DNA of 64,000 nucleotides from Microplitis mediator (lineage: Eukaryota; Arthropoda; Insecta; Hymenoptera; Braconidae): assembly GCF_029852145.1 (NCBI RefSeq), contig NC_079979.1, positions 12,874,642-12,938,641 on the forward strand, read 5' to 3'. Made by a program: the position numbers and the translations under genes. The notes under the pieces were generated by a model. The model did no database searches, had not been told where the DNA came from, and saw only the letters and a program-made list of their open reading frames with translations. The first letter of the stretch is position 1. Every line of letters starts with the position of its first letter. Of this stretch, positions 62,397-64,000 are shown in pieces.

Positions 62397-62574
62397 TAAA
62401 TATGATGATTATAATGAACGTAGAACATCTTGCAATGAAGTTACTTTTCTTATCAACAAAATCTTTGAATACATTTATGATAACTTTGTTTTTTCAACAT
62501 ATCTGTGTTCGTATAAGTGTTTTTGTAAAATGATAAGTGAAGGATGGGTATAAAATTTTGAACAAATTAAAATT
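61336..62574. other. Unassigned AT-rich stretch
   Basis: It holds the TAA microsatellite at 62361-62394. No gene. Confidence 0.5.
62361..62394 (+). repeat. (ATA/TAA)n microsatellite
   Basis: About eleven TAA units. Confidence 0.95.
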
Positions 62575-63122
62575 ACTAGGGGCAAATTACGCCTTTAAAA
62601 CTTTTTTTTAAAAGTATAAATAATGCATTATGGGGTAATTTGGGTCAATGAAAAATTCTTAGAGAAAATTTTCGAATTTGAAATCGACTAAAAATTTTTA
62701 TTCGAATATTTTAATTAAAATTTTTACAATTTAAATTTCCCGCGGAGAGATTGAATCGAAAAATGAATTTGGAATTATTATGTACATATATTTCATTTAT
62801 AAAATTATTGATTGTTAATTTTACATATTGTTCGTGTTAACAACTAAAAATTTGGCTCTCATAGAGTTTACTCTAGAGACATTATAATTTTTTTATTCTT
62901 AAATTAAATAAAGTTGATGTTTTAAAATTCCATTTTTCAATGAAAAATTTTATACCAGCATTTTTTTTTATTATGGGAAAAAATAAATTTTACTTTGAGA
63001 ATAAATCCAAAGAATTTAATTTTTTTAAGAAGGCCAATTTTACTCCGTGACTAAATTAAAGTGCCATTAGATAAAAAAAATTATTAAAAATTTTTCGGGG
63101 CCCATTTTACCCCAGCCTTTCT
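62575..63122. mobile_element. Possible B-type element (B5)
   Basis: AGGGGCAAATTACGCC on the left and GGCCCATTTTACCCCAGCC on the right, with an inner TATGGGGTAATTTGGGTC block, recall families B and C but have diverged strongly. Confidence 0.4.
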
Positions 63123-64000
63123 TATATGATTCATGAAAATAAAAGTGCTATAAATAAAATTAATAAAAGAAAAGCCCAAAACTTCCAAGCGATCTTGAAC
63201 TTAATCCATCTCATGCATAAATATTTTGTTTTTTTTTTTACGTCAACTTCTTTCTGATAAGACATATTTCCCTATTTAAATATGTATATACATATCTACG
63301 TAAATTAAACATGACTAATTCACCAACTGTAGCCTACTTTCGTATTTTAAAAACAAAAACTTTTAAAATTAAAAATGCAAGAAAACAAAATTACAATTTA
63401 ATAAAATATCCAAGTTCTTTTTATCGAAAACTTTTTATCGGCAAGAAGCCATGTTTGAACATGTTTTAAATGTCTGTTCGGACAACTAAATTATTTGAGT
63501 GTTTAAAATTCACGGATTAAATCTTGCGGAGAAGAAATAAAAGTAAAAATAAAAAGTAAAATAAAATATTTAAGACGTGAGTGGTCTTGGTACTGGTGTT
63601 TTCTAGAGCCTGGTTATGGTCTGTACCTGTAGTGGACCCACGAAATTCAACACCCCGGCTGTGCTGCCGGGGTCGGCTGGTAACAGAGACCCGGCTCGTA
63701 GAACAATGGGGATACTGGTTTGCCTGAAGGAATAACGAATAACAGGGCAGAGTTGAGTGAGGAGTGAACGGACACAAGTAAACCTACACTAGACATCGGA
63801 CGAATAGCCAGGTAGACGTATATAAACGACCGGTGCGATGAGGTTCACTTAAATACACATTCAAGTAAATTTTATACTCTATAGTCTACATGGTACTTTG
63901 GTAGTTAAGGTTAAGGTTTAGGTTGGGATAGTAGTAGTATAGAGAGCTTCTACCGGACCGCTACCTCACCTATTTTATGATTTTATGCCTGTGTGAATGT
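63123..64000. other. Unassigned stretch to window end
   Basis: No gene. 63,570-63,870 is GC-richer and non-repetitive (for example CCCGGCTGTGCTGCCGGGGT, a small stem). It could be regulatory. Confidence 0.4.

Overview
The window is AT-rich eukaryotic DNA from an insect, most likely a hymenopteran (a parasitoid-wasp-like genome). Order level is inference: there is no rRNA, mitochondrial or strongly diagnostic gene here. One protein-coding gene is recognisable, the 5' end of a Fat-like cadherin gene (Drosophila kugelei/fat2, vertebrate FAT1-FAT3 group). It lies on the minus strand at the left edge. Its first coding exon is 1931-2826 and its second is 1-1476, running off the window. They are joined by a 454-bp intron with GT/AG ends, and the reading frame stays open across the junction for at least 790 codons.

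From about 2.9 kb to 64 kb I found no convincing coding region. All remaining open frames are short, low in complexity, and lack recognisable domains. This stretch is probably the 5'-noncoding intron(s) and upstream regulatory DNA of the cadherin gene, but the window alone cannot separate intron from intergenic DNA.

The clear structure in those 61 kb is a dense deposit of short non-autonomous DNA transposons (MITEs and foldback elements), many inserted into each other. Several families share 5'-CACnGnnAAAAA-type terminal inverted repeats (TIRs) and a TA target-site duplication (TSD). I name families with letters. A: GGTGTTAAA-rich MITE, six loci. B, C and F: G-rich ends, GGGG..GGGCAAAA type. 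D: AACTTGGGGT ends. E: CTTGGCGCAAGAAA-rich. H: CACTGTAAAAAATCGGGAG. J: CACGGARARAAA hairpins. K, L, P, Q, S, T, V, W: further foldbacks. There are also a pogo/Tigger-like MITE, two TTAA-flanked elements (one clearly piggyBac-like in its ends) and a 347-bp solo LTR with a 4-bp TSD. Empty-site comparison between copies inside the window shows TA duplication directly for family A.

The most unusual items are these: an 836-bp almost perfect hairpin at 30152-30987 built from about 23-bp CATG-bounded units in a three-unit higher-order repeat; related hairpins at 31163-31690 and 57077-57537 with similar ends but a different core palindrome; a hairpin (34847-35277) carrying a second hairpin inserted at its exact centre of symmetry; and a four-level nest at 51508-54421.

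Layout: 1-2.9 kb cadherin exons; 2.9-4.2 kb unassigned; 4.2-5.1 kb B with A inside; 6.7-8.3 kb abutting C and P elements; 11.4-12.1 kb foldbacks; 13.7-14.8 kb E with two nested hairpins; 15.85-16.06 kb minisatellite; 16.4-21.4 kb H, D/A, V/W/C nests; 22.5-23 kb complex unassigned DNA; 23.8-24.3 kb A; 30.1-35.3 kb hairpin cluster; 37.2-41.1 kb B and a composite A with solo LTR; 42.0-43.0 kb S, E, H; 44.7-46.0 kb T; 47.5-48.4 kb K/L; 49.3-54.4 kb A nests; 56.8-57.9 kb pogo-like; 59-63 kb L, tRNA-like and simple repeats.
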